In this document: piece after piece, positions 5,821 through 11,866 of the stretch | Position numbering within the stretch: the first letter of the stretch is position 1 | How the letters are laid out: each line of letters opens with the position of its first letter | Assembly (NCBI GenBank): GCA_045576175.1 | Contig: JAZNFW010000027.1 | Span: 1 to 11,866, forward strand | Length of the DNA: 11,866 nt | From: RGIG8748 sp045576175 | GTDB lineage: Bacteria > Bacillota > Clostridia > UMGS1810 | Direction: 5' to 3' | Made by a program: the position numbers and the translations under genes | Notes under the pieces: model-generated | What the model was told of the DNA's origin: nothing | Database searches by the model: none | What the model saw: only the letters and a program-made list of their open reading frames with translations

Positions 5821-7218
5821 TTAGAATTCGAGATTCTTTTCGATGTAAGGAATAACCTCGTCGATATCGAGTGTTATCTGCTCCATTGTATCTCTGTTTC
5901 TTACGGTAACCTTGCCTGTTTCTTCGGTATCGAAATCGTAGGTAATACACCAGGGTGTACCGATTTCGTCCTGACGGCGATAACGCTTACCTATGCTGCC
6001 TGCTTCGTCAAATTCGCAGGGGAACTTCTTGGACATTTTTTCAAAAAGCTCATATGCCTTGTCGGAAAGCTTCTTAGAAAGAGGAAGAACAGCCGCCTTT
6101 ACAGGTGCAAGTGCAGGATGCAATCTCATTACAACTCTTGTGTCGCCCTCTCCTATTTCCTCTTCGTCATATGCTTCTACAAGGAATGCAAGTGCCACAC
6201 GGTCTGCACCAAGTGATGGCTCTACGCAGTAAGGAATGTATTTTTCGTTTGTAACAGGGTCTACATACTCAAGATTCTGACCGCTGTGCTCATGGTGCTG
6301 CTTTAAGTCGTAGTCTGTTCTGTCGGCAATACCCCAAAGCTCACCCCAACCAAATGGGAACACAAATTCTATATCGCAAGTTGCCTTGGAATAGAATGAA
6401 AGCTCTTCGGGAGAGTGATCACGATATCTTAAGTTTTCCTCTCTCATACCAAGACTCAAGAGGAAGTCCATACAATACTTTTTCCAGTATTCATACCACT
6501 CAAGGTCTGTGCCGGGCTTGCAGAAGAACTCAAGTTCCATCTGCTCGAACTCTCTTGTTCTGAATGTAAAGTTACCGGGTGTAATTTCGTTACGGAAGGA
6601 TTTACCAATCTGTCCTATACCGAAGGGAATCTTTTTTCTGGATGTTCTTTGAACATTCTTAAAGTTTACAAATATACCCTGTGCAGTTTCGGGACGAAGA
6701 TATACTGTGGAGGAAGAATCCTCTGTAACGCCCTGAAATGTCTTAAACATAAGGTTAAATTCACGGATATCTGTAAAGTTTTTCTTTCCGCAGTTGGGGC
6801 AGGTAATGCCGTTGTCCACTATGTATGCTTCCATAACATCCTTGGACCAGCCGTCTACTACAACATCCTCACCTTTTTCGTGAGCAAAATCTTCTATGAG
6901 CTTGTCCGCTCTGTGTCTTGCCTTACACTCCTTACAGTCCATAAGAGGATCGGAGAAAGAGCCTACATGGCCGGATGCCACCCAAGTTTCGGGGTTCATA
7001 AGGATTGCACAGTCGAGACCTACATTTAGGTTTGTTTCCTGAACAAACTTTTTCCACCAAGCCTTCTTTACATTGTTCTTGAACTCAACACCAAGAGGGC
7101 CGTAGTCCCATGTGTTTGCAAGGCCGCCGTAAATTTCGCTGCCTGCATATACATAACCTCTGCCTTTGCAAAGGGCAACTATTTTTTCCATGGTTTTTTC
7201 AGAATTTAGCATTTTCAT
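5821..7218 (-). CDS. glyS: Glycyl-tRNA synthetase, single-chain dimeric (alpha2) type
   Basis: Cytosolic class II synthetase that charges tRNA-Gly, of the homodimer type found in Firmicutes and eukaryotes, not the alpha2beta2 type of many other bacteria. From the ATG at 7218 it has 465 residues, the usual length. Visible parts: SEIYGGLANTWDYGPLG at 27-43; a likely zinc site with C95, C98, C140 and C143; motif 2, FRNEITPGNFTFRTREFEQ starting at 208; motif 3, EPSLGADRVALAF with GADR at 337-340; then the C-terminal anticodon-binding domain from about 360, with conserved HPALAPVK. AGGAAAG (7230-7224) and AGGT just before the start allow ATG 7218 or ATG 7212, a two-residue difference. The frame stays open upstream to 7410 but that would run through its promoter and mrp. 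It is transcribed divergently from mrp. Confidence 0.96.
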   Translation of the reverse strand: MKMLNSEKTMEKIVALCKGRGYVYAGSEIYGGLANTWDYGPLGVEFKNNVKKAWWKKFVQETNLNVGLDCAILMNPETWVASGHVGSFSDPLMDCKECKARHRADKLIEDFAHEKGEDVVVDGWSKDVMEAYIVDNGITCPNCGKKNFTDIREFNLMFKTFQGVTEDSSSTVYLRPETAQGIFVNFKNVQRTSRKKIPFGIGQIGKSFRNEITPGNFTFRTREFEQMELEFFCKPGTDLEWYEYWKKYCMDFLLSLGMREENLRYRDHSPEELSFYSKATCDIEFVFPFGWGELWGIADRTDYDLKQHHEHSGQNLEYVDPVTNEKYIPYCVEPSLGADRVALAFLVEAYDEEEIGEGDTRVVMRLHPALAPVKAAVLPLSKKLSDKAYELFEKMSKKFPCEFDEAGSIGKRYRRQDEIGTPWCITYDFDTEETGKVTVRNRDTMEQITLDIDEVIPYIEKNLEF

Positions 7219-7246
7219 ACCTACTTTCCTATTTTTACATACATAT

Positions 7247-7275
7247 ATATTATAATTTAAATGTAGTTTTGTCAA
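7247..7275 (-). promoter_or_regulatory. Promoter of glyS
   Basis: Minus-strand TTGACA (7275-7270) followed by an AT-rich -10 region: TAATAT (7252-7247) at 17 bases, or a perfect TATAAT (7254-7249) at a short 15-base spacing. The predicted leader is only about 20-30 bases, too short for a T-box, so glyS is probably not controlled by tRNA-sensing antitermination here. Confidence 0.7.
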
Positions 7276-7297
7276 GGACTTTTGCCCTTTTACTGCC

Positions 7298-7326
7298 TTG
7301 ACACGCACCAATTGGAGTGATAAAAT
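7298..7326 (+). promoter_or_regulatory. Promoter of mrp
   Basis: Plus-strand TTGACA (7298-7303), a 17-base spacer and TAAAAT (7321-7326). The likely start is near 7333, about 25 bases before the ATG at 7358. Its -35 box is 22 bases from that of the divergent glyS promoter, and the two lie in an 8-bp inverted repeat, TGTCAAGG (7270-7277) and CCTTGACA (7296-7303). Confidence 0.8.
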
Positions 7327-7357
7327 ATATGTTGTATTAATTTTGGAGGTAATAGAC

Positions 7358-8179
7358 ATGAGCGAATGTACACACGATTGCAGCAGCTGCTCGGCTGATT
7401 GCGATTCCAAAAAGAAAGAAAGCTTTCTTGCAGACTTAAATCCTGCAAGCAGTGTTAAAAAAGTAATCGGTGTAGTTAGCGGAAAAGGCGGCGTAGGTAA
7501 ATCTATGGTTACATCTATGCTCTCTGTTCTTATGCAGAGAAAGGGCTACAATACCGCTATACTGGACGCAGATATAACAGGCCCCTCTATACCAAAAGCA
7601 TTTGGCATAAACACCAAGGCAATTGCCGATGACAGAGGTCTTGTGCCCGTGCCCACAAAAACAGGCATTGATGTAATGAGCATCAATCTTCTTTTGGAAA
7701 ACGACACTGACCCTGTTGTGTGGAGAGGTCCCGTAATAGGCGGAGCCGTTAAGCAGTTCTGGACAGATGTTATCTGGGAGGATATAGACTTTATGTTTGT
7801 GGATATGCCCCCAGGAACAGGCGATGTACCCCTTACAGTATTCCAGTCACTTCCTGTTGACGGCATTGTAATAGTTACATCTCCAAACGAGCTTGTATCT
7901 ATGATAGTTGCAAAGGCTGTAAATATGGCAAAGATGATGAATATCCCCATACTTGGCATTGTTGAGAATATGGCATACTTTGAGTGCGACAACTGCTCAA
8001 AACGCCACTATATATACGGCGAGAGCAAGATAGACGAAATTGCCGCAGCTCACGGTATAGACACAATATCCCAGCTTCCTATAGACAAGAAGCTCTCCGG
8101 TGCACAGAACGCAGGTCTTATCGAGCTTTTTGAAGGTCCATGGCTCGATGAACTTTCCAGCAAGATAGAGAAACTGTAA
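7358..8179 (+). CDS. mrp: Mrp/NBP35-family P-loop ATPase, iron-sulfur cluster carrier
   Basis: Cytosolic deviant-Walker ATPase (Mrp/ApbC/NBP35) that binds and hands on [4Fe-4S] clusters to target enzymes; 273 residues. Visible are the deviant Walker A GKGGVGKS at 42-49, the switch segment LDADITGPSIPK from 69, the Walker B region VDMPPGTGD at 148-156, and near the C-terminus the paired cysteines C210 and C213 (ECDNC), which bridge clusters between two subunits in the family. In front of the ATPase is a short cysteine-rich N-terminus with C4, C8, C11 and C15 (C-x3-C-x2-C-x3-C), resembling in principle the N-terminal cluster of eukaryotic NBP35 but with different spacing. There is no DUF59 domain. 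The ATG is fixed by GGAGGT (7345-7350) 7 bases upstream; a TTG at 7298 in frame is the promoter -35 box. It is transcribed alone. Confidence 0.93.
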   Translation: MSECTHDCSSCSADCDSKKKESFLADLNPASSVKKVIGVVSGKGGVGKSMVTSMLSVLMQRKGYNTAILDADITGPSIPKAFGINTKAIADDRGLVPVPTKTGIDVMSINLLLENDTDPVVWRGPVIGGAVKQFWTDVIWEDIDFMFVDMPPGTGDVPLTVFQSLPVDGIVIVTSPNELVSMIVAKAVNMAKMMNIPILGIVENMAYFECDNCSKRHYIYGESKIDEIAAAHGIDTISQLPIDKKLSGAQNAGLIELFEGPWLDELSSKIEKL

Positions 8180-8189
8180 AAACAACAAC

Positions 8190-8222
8190 AAAAGCATACC
8201 GCATTTTGCGGTATGCTTTTTT
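8190..8222. terminator. Bidirectional terminator between mrp and the ABC operon
   Basis: A perfect 14-bp hairpin, AAAAGCATACCGCA (8190-8203) with TGCGGTATGCTTTT (8207-8220) and a three-base loop, sits between the convergent mrp stop and the ABC gene stop (8226). T-runs follow on both strands, six on the plus side and four plus further T-rich sequence on the minus side, so it should end transcription from both. Confidence 0.9.
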
Positions 8223-8225
8223 AAG

Positions 8226-10100
8226 TTAGTCAAGTTCTGCCATTCCCGAGTGGAGCTCGTAGTATCTTCCCTTTTGTTCCAAAAGCTCCTCGTGAGTTCC
8301 CCTCTCTATTATAACTCCATCTTCCAAAACCATAATGCAGTTTGCATTTCGTATGGTCGATAGTCTGTGAGCTATAATAAAGGTTGTTCTGTCCTTCATA
8401 AGCCTATCCATACCTTTTTCTATATGCTTTTCTGTTCTGGTGTCAACAGAGCTTGTTGCTTCGTCAAGAACCAGTATAGGTGCCTTGGATATGGATGCTC
8501 TTGCGATATTTATAAGCTGTCTTTGACCTTGGCTAAGGTTGGCGCCGTCTCCTGTGAGGAGGGTGTTGTAGCCCTTTGGTAATCTCATTATAAACGAGTG
8601 AGCACTTGCAGTTTTTGCCGCCTCTATTACCTCATCATCGGTAGCATCGAGCCTTCCGTAGCGGATATTTTCCATTACTGTTCCTGTAAAGAGATGCGTA
8701 TCCTGAAGTACCATAGCAATATTTTGCCTTAAAAATTCCTTGTTGTAATCCCTTATGTCCACGCCATCTACCTTGATGCTCCCCTCGTCTATGTCGTAGA
8801 AGCGGTTTATAAGATTTGTAACAGTTGTCTTGCCCGCACCTGTTGAGCCTACAAAGGCAATCTTCTGACCTTTTTTTGCATAGAGGTTTATGTCCTTTAG
8901 AATTTTACGGTCCTTGTTGTAGCCAAAGGTTACATTTTCCATTGTAACCTCACCCATAATATTGACATCCTTTATTTTTTCCGTGAGGTCTTCTTCCTCA
9001 TCTTCGTCCATAACGGCAAAGACCCTCTCTGCACCTGCAAGGGCAGAGAATATATTTGCAACCTGCATGGAAATTTCGTTTATGGGACGGCTAAACTGTC
9101 TTGAGTAGTTTACAAAAACTGCAAGACCGCCTATATCGAACTTTTTAAGAAGGCAGAGCGCTCCGCCCACCGCCGCTGTAAGTGCGTAGTTTATCTGGCT
9201 TAAATTACCCATAACAGGGCCCATTACACCGCCTGCAAACTGAGCTTTTATCTGCTTTTTCTTAAGGTCGGCATTAAGCAGTGCAAAGTCGTCTGTAGCC
9301 TCGTCCTCGTGACAGAACACCTTTACAACCTTCTGCCCTGTAACGATTTCCTCAATATAGCCGTTTAATGCACCCAGTGCACCCTGCTGCTGAGAGAAGA
9401 ACTTGCGGCTTCTTTTGGAAATAGCAGTTGCCACTCTTGCAAAAACAGGCATCATAACAAGTGTTACAAGAGAAAGCCATATGTTTGTATACAGCATAAG
9501 CGTAAGTGTACCTACTATGGTTATAATACCTTGGAACAGATGTACTATGGTGTTGTTTAGCATCTCGCCTATTGTGTCTACATCATTTGTATAACGGCTC
9601 ATAAGCTCGCCATGTGTGTTTTTGTCGAAGAAACGGATGGGGAGCTTTTGCATTTTGCTAAACAGATCTGCTCTGATTTTGCGTATTGCTCCTTGGGATA
9701 TGTTTATCATAATTCTCGCCTGAGCATATGTGCAAACAACTCCCACAAGATACACAAGTCCCATCGTGCCAAGTGCCAGAGCAAAGCCCAGCATATCATA
9801 TACGCCGTCTGCGGGCTCTATGAATTTGTTTATAATAGGTCTTAGCATATACGAGCCTGTGAGCGAGGCTCCGCTGGATGCAAGAATACACAAAAGTGCA
9901 ACAACTAGCTTGTATTTGTCCTTTGAAAGATAACCAAATATCCTCTTTATAACAGGCATTATATTTTTGGGTTTTCCACCCTTTATATTTCCGCCTCGCG
10001 CACCACGGGGACCGCCCCCCGGACCCTTTGGCATAGGCATCGCCTTTGCCGACGCTGAATACCTTTTGGAAAGTCTCTGGAGCTTTTCGTTTTCTGTCAT
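8226..10100 (-). CDS. ABC exporter half-transporter, subunit with intact Walker B/H-loop
   Basis: Membrane ABC exporter subunit of 624 residues: a type IV exporter membrane domain (about 50-355, six predicted helices) followed by the nucleotide-binding domain. A Gly/Pro/Lys-rich stretch lies before the first helix (about 22-45, including KGPGGGPRGARGG). ATPase motifs: Walker A GSTGAGKT 418-425, Q-loop Q466, signature LSQGQ 522-526, Walker B ILVLDE 542-547 with catalytic E547, and H578 in the H-loop. The signature has Q in place of the first G of LSGGQ, as known for one half of heterodimeric exporters of the BmrCD/TM287-288 kind. The ATG overlaps the upstream subunit's stop by one base (TAATG) and has GGGAGGG just ahead, so the two are translationally coupled and form one heterodimer. 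Substrate cannot be told; drugs, lipids or peptides are all possible. Confidence 0.94.
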   Translation of the reverse strand: MTENEKLQRLSKRYSASAKAMPMPKGPGGGPRGARGGNIKGGKPKNIMPVIKRIFGYLSKDKYKLVVALLCILASSGASLTGSYMLRPIINKFIEPADGVYDMLGFALALGTMGLVYLVGVVCTYAQARIMINISQGAIRKIRADLFSKMQKLPIRFFDKNTHGELMSRYTNDVDTIGEMLNNTIVHLFQGIITIVGTLTLMLYTNIWLSLVTLVMMPVFARVATAISKRSRKFFSQQQGALGALNGYIEEIVTGQKVVKVFCHEDEATDDFALLNADLKKKQIKAQFAGGVMGPVMGNLSQINYALTAAVGGALCLLKKFDIGGLAVFVNYSRQFSRPINEISMQVANIFSALAGAERVFAVMDEDEEEDLTEKIKDVNIMGEVTMENVTFGYNKDRKILKDINLYAKKGQKIAFVGSTGAGKTTVTNLINRFYDIDEGSIKVDGVDIRDYNKEFLRQNIAMVLQDTHLFTGTVMENIRYGRLDATDDEVIEAAKTASAHSFIMRLPKGYNTLLTGDGANLSQGQRQLINIARASISKAPILVLDEATSSVDTRTEKHIEKGMDRLMKDRTTFIIAHRLSTIRNANCIMVLEDGVIIERGTHEELLEQKGRYYELHSGMAELD

Positions 10101-11833
10101 TATGCTCCCTCCCTTTCCATCTGTGAATAGTAGATATCTCTGTATTCTTCGCTCTTTTCCATAAGCATATCGTGAGTTCCTTCGGCTATAACGGTGCCGT
10201 CGCTTACAACTATGATTTTGTCCGAATTTATTACAGAGGATATCCTTTGTGCTATGATAATCTTGGTAGTTTCTTTGAGTTCGTCGGCAAAAATCTGGCG
10301 AATTCTTCCTTCGGTGGCGGTATCGAGTGCACTTGTGCTGTCGTCCAAAATAAGAATTTTGGGTTTCTTAAGTAGTGCCCTTGCTATACAGAGTCTCTGT
10401 CTTTGTCCGCCCGACACATTTACACCGCCCTGACCGAGTTCTCTCTCAAAGCCTTCCTCGGTAGCTGTTACAAAGCCATATGCCTCAGCCTGTCTGGCAC
10501 ACTCAAAAACCTCTTCGTCCGTGGCAAGAGTGTTGCCCCACTTTAAGTTTTCCATTATAGTACCCGAAAAGAGAACATTTTTCTGCAGAACCATACCCAC
10601 AGCGTCTCTTAAGTTTTTAAGGCTATAGTCCCTTACATCTATGCCATCTACAAGCACTTTTCCGCTCTTTGCATCGTAGAGCCTTGGTATGAGCTGTACA
10701 AGACTTGTTTTGCCCGATCCTGTGGCACCGAGTATTCCTACAGTCTGGCCTGCACCTATCTTAAAGCTTATGCCTTCTAAAACATTATTCTCGCCGTCGG
10801 CATTGTAGCTAAAGCATACATCCTTAAACTCAATATCGCCCTTTTCCACTTTGGTATCTTTATAGAGAGCATTTTCGTCGGTTATTTCGGGAACTGTGTC
10901 AAGAATTTCGGCAATTCGCCTTGAAGATGCTACAGCTCTTGAGCCCTGTATTATAATCATAGACACCATCATAAGCGACATAAGTATCTGTGTTATATAT
11001 GTTGTAAACGCTATAAGGTCGCCCACAAGCATACCGCCCACCATTACAAAGTTTCCGCCAAACCACACAACAGCAAGAGTGGTTATGTTCATCATAAGTG
11101 TCATAAGAGGCATTGTGCAAATCATAATTTTTATTGCTCTTATGCTGTTTTCCATCAAATCATCGTTTGCAGAGGCAAACTTTTTTTCTTCGTACTCTGT
11201 ACGAACAAAGGACTTTACAACACGAATGTTGGTGAGGTTTTCTTGTATTTCGGTATTTAGTTTGTCGAGCTTTTTCTGCATTATGTTAAATCTTGGCAGT
11301 GCCATTCGCATAATAAGGAATATGCCTAGTGCCAAAATAGGAGTAACTATGGCAATTATAAGTGCAAGACGGGCGTTGATGGTTATTGCCATTATAAAGG
11401 CACCTATAAGCATACCGGGTGAACGAAGAATCATAACAAGTGCCATTCTTAATACATTTTGCATTTGCGTAATATCATTTGTAAGACGGGTTACAAGAGA
11501 GCCTGTGCTAAAATCGTCTATGTTCTTAAAGGAAAATTCCTGTACCTTCCTGAAAACATCCAATCTCAAATCTGCACCAAAGCTAATGGCACCCTTGGCG
11601 GCAAAAAAGTTGCCTAGTACTCCGCCTATCATCATAATGACGGCAAGACATATCATCTTTATGCCCACATCTATTATGTAGGGCATACTCCGAAGCTCCT
11701 TAACACCCTCGTTTATAATAAGGCTCATAAGCTTGGGCATAAAAACATCGCCCGCAACCTCTGTGATCATCATAATAGGGCCTATTATAAAGAAAATAAG
11801 ATGAGGCTTTATGTATTTAAAATATCGTTTCAA
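10100..11833 (-). CDS. ABC exporter half-transporter, subunit with degenerate ATPase site
   Basis: Membrane ABC exporter subunit, partner of the gene at 8226-10100; 577 residues from a TTG start. It begins with KRYFKYIKPHLIFFIIG, has six predicted helices to about 310, then the nucleotide-binding domain. Motifs (numbered from the TTG): Walker A GATGSGKT 369-376, Q-loop Q417, signature VSGGQ 473-477, Walker B ILILDD with D498 where the catalytic Glu is expected, and AQRISS with Q529 where the switch His is expected. It therefore supplies the non-hydrolytic site of the heterodimer, while its normal signature completes the catalytic site of the partner. An in-frame TTG at 11848 lies before the ribosome site; I chose TTG 11833 because GGGAGG sits 7 bases upstream. 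Only 33 bases of upstream DNA are visible, so a promoter or a regulator gene ahead cannot be judged. Confidence 0.92.
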   Translation of the reverse strand: MKRYFKYIKPHLIFFIIGPIMMITEVAGDVFMPKLMSLIINEGVKELRSMPYIIDVGIKMICLAVIMMIGGVLGNFFAAKGAISFGADLRLDVFRKVQEFSFKNIDDFSTGSLVTRLTNDITQMQNVLRMALVMILRSPGMLIGAFIMAITINARLALIIAIVTPILALGIFLIMRMALPRFNIMQKKLDKLNTEIQENLTNIRVVKSFVRTEYEEKKFASANDDLMENSIRAIKIMICTMPLMTLMMNITTLAVVWFGGNFVMVGGMLVGDLIAFTTYITQILMSLMMVSMIIIQGSRAVASSRRIAEILDTVPEITDENALYKDTKVEKGDIEFKDVCFSYNADGENNVLEGISFKIGAGQTVGILGATGSGKTSLVQLIPRLYDAKSGKVLVDGIDVRDYSLKNLRDAVGMVLQKNVLFSGTIMENLKWGNTLATDEEVFECARQAEAYGFVTATEEGFERELGQGGVNVSGGQRQRLCIARALLKKPKILILDDSTSALDTATEGRIRQIFADELKETTKIIIAQRISSVINSDKIIVVSDGTVIAEGTHDMLMEKSEEYRDIYYSQMEREGA

Positions 11834-11838
11834 AAAAA

Positions 11839-11846
11839 CACCTCCC
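11839..11846 (-). promoter_or_regulatory. Ribosome binding site that fixes a TTG start
   Basis: GGGAGGTG on the minus strand, followed by five T and then TTG AAA CGA. There is no ATG in frame until residue 21 or later of the mature reading, inside the first membrane helix. The strong site and the positively charged start that follows make the TTG at 11833 the likely initiation codon. Confidence 0.75.
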
Positions 11847-11866
11847 AAGCATATATATGAAGGTTT

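Noticed and set aside
7219..7297. T-box or glycine riboswitch leader before glyS
   Set aside because: The leader predicted from the promoter is only about 20-30 bases, too short for either.
7298..7357. Longer mrp reading frame starting at TTG 7298
   Set aside because: That TTG is the first part of the TTGACA -35 box, and a strong GGAGGT precedes the ATG at 7358.
7219..7410. 64-codon upstream extension of glyS
   Set aside because: It would cross the glyS promoter and overlap the start of mrp on the other strand; the family-typical N-terminus begins at 7218.
10896..11681. 261-residue open frame antisense to the ABC subunit
   Set aside because: Long but hydrophobic and Ile/Ser-rich as expected from the complement of membrane-helix codons; no ribosome site or family signature.

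Overview
The window looks like ordinary chromosome of a low-to-moderate GC, Gram-positive anaerobe of the Clostridia type. This rests on strong AGGAGG-type ribosome sites, consensus TTGACA/TATAAT promoters, heavy use of AGA and ATA codons, a single-chain dimeric-type glycyl-tRNA synthetase, LuxS, and a BmrCD/TM287-288-like heterodimeric ABC exporter. Genus cannot be fixed from the sequence. I see no phage, IS, CRISPR, tRNA or rRNA.

Layout, left to right: (1) the first 879 codons of rpoB on the minus strand, running off the left edge, with its own strong promoter; (2) a compact minus-strand operon EamA-family transporter > DUF523 (YbbK/TudS-like) protein > luxS, read from a consensus promoter near 4862-4890; (3) a small HAD-family phosphatase on the minus strand with its own promoter and a terminator whose stem lies partly inside the coding sequence; (4) a gene-free stretch (5503-5820) holding a GC-rich, hairpin-rich element, the glyS terminator and a 10-bp inverted repeat; (5) glyS (minus) and an Mrp/NBP35-type Fe-S carrier ATPase gene (plus), divergent from a compact, nearly symmetric promoter pair; (6) a bidirectional terminator between mrp and a two-gene ABC exporter operon (minus) that reaches almost to the right edge.

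Most genes are housekeeping: transcription (rpoB), translation (glyS), Fe-S cluster delivery (mrp), activated methyl cycle/AI-2 (luxS) and drug or lipid export (ABC pair). The less ordinary points are the grouping of an EamA exporter, a thio-nucleobase desulfidase-like DUF523 protein and LuxS as one sulfur-themed transcription unit directly upstream of rpoB; the separation of rpoB from rplJ-rplL; a 12-bp inverted repeat around the rpoB promoter; and the structured intergenic element at 5604-5679. I do not see a clearly new defence or mobile system here; the best candidates for something undescribed are the sulfur-themed operon and the intergenic element.
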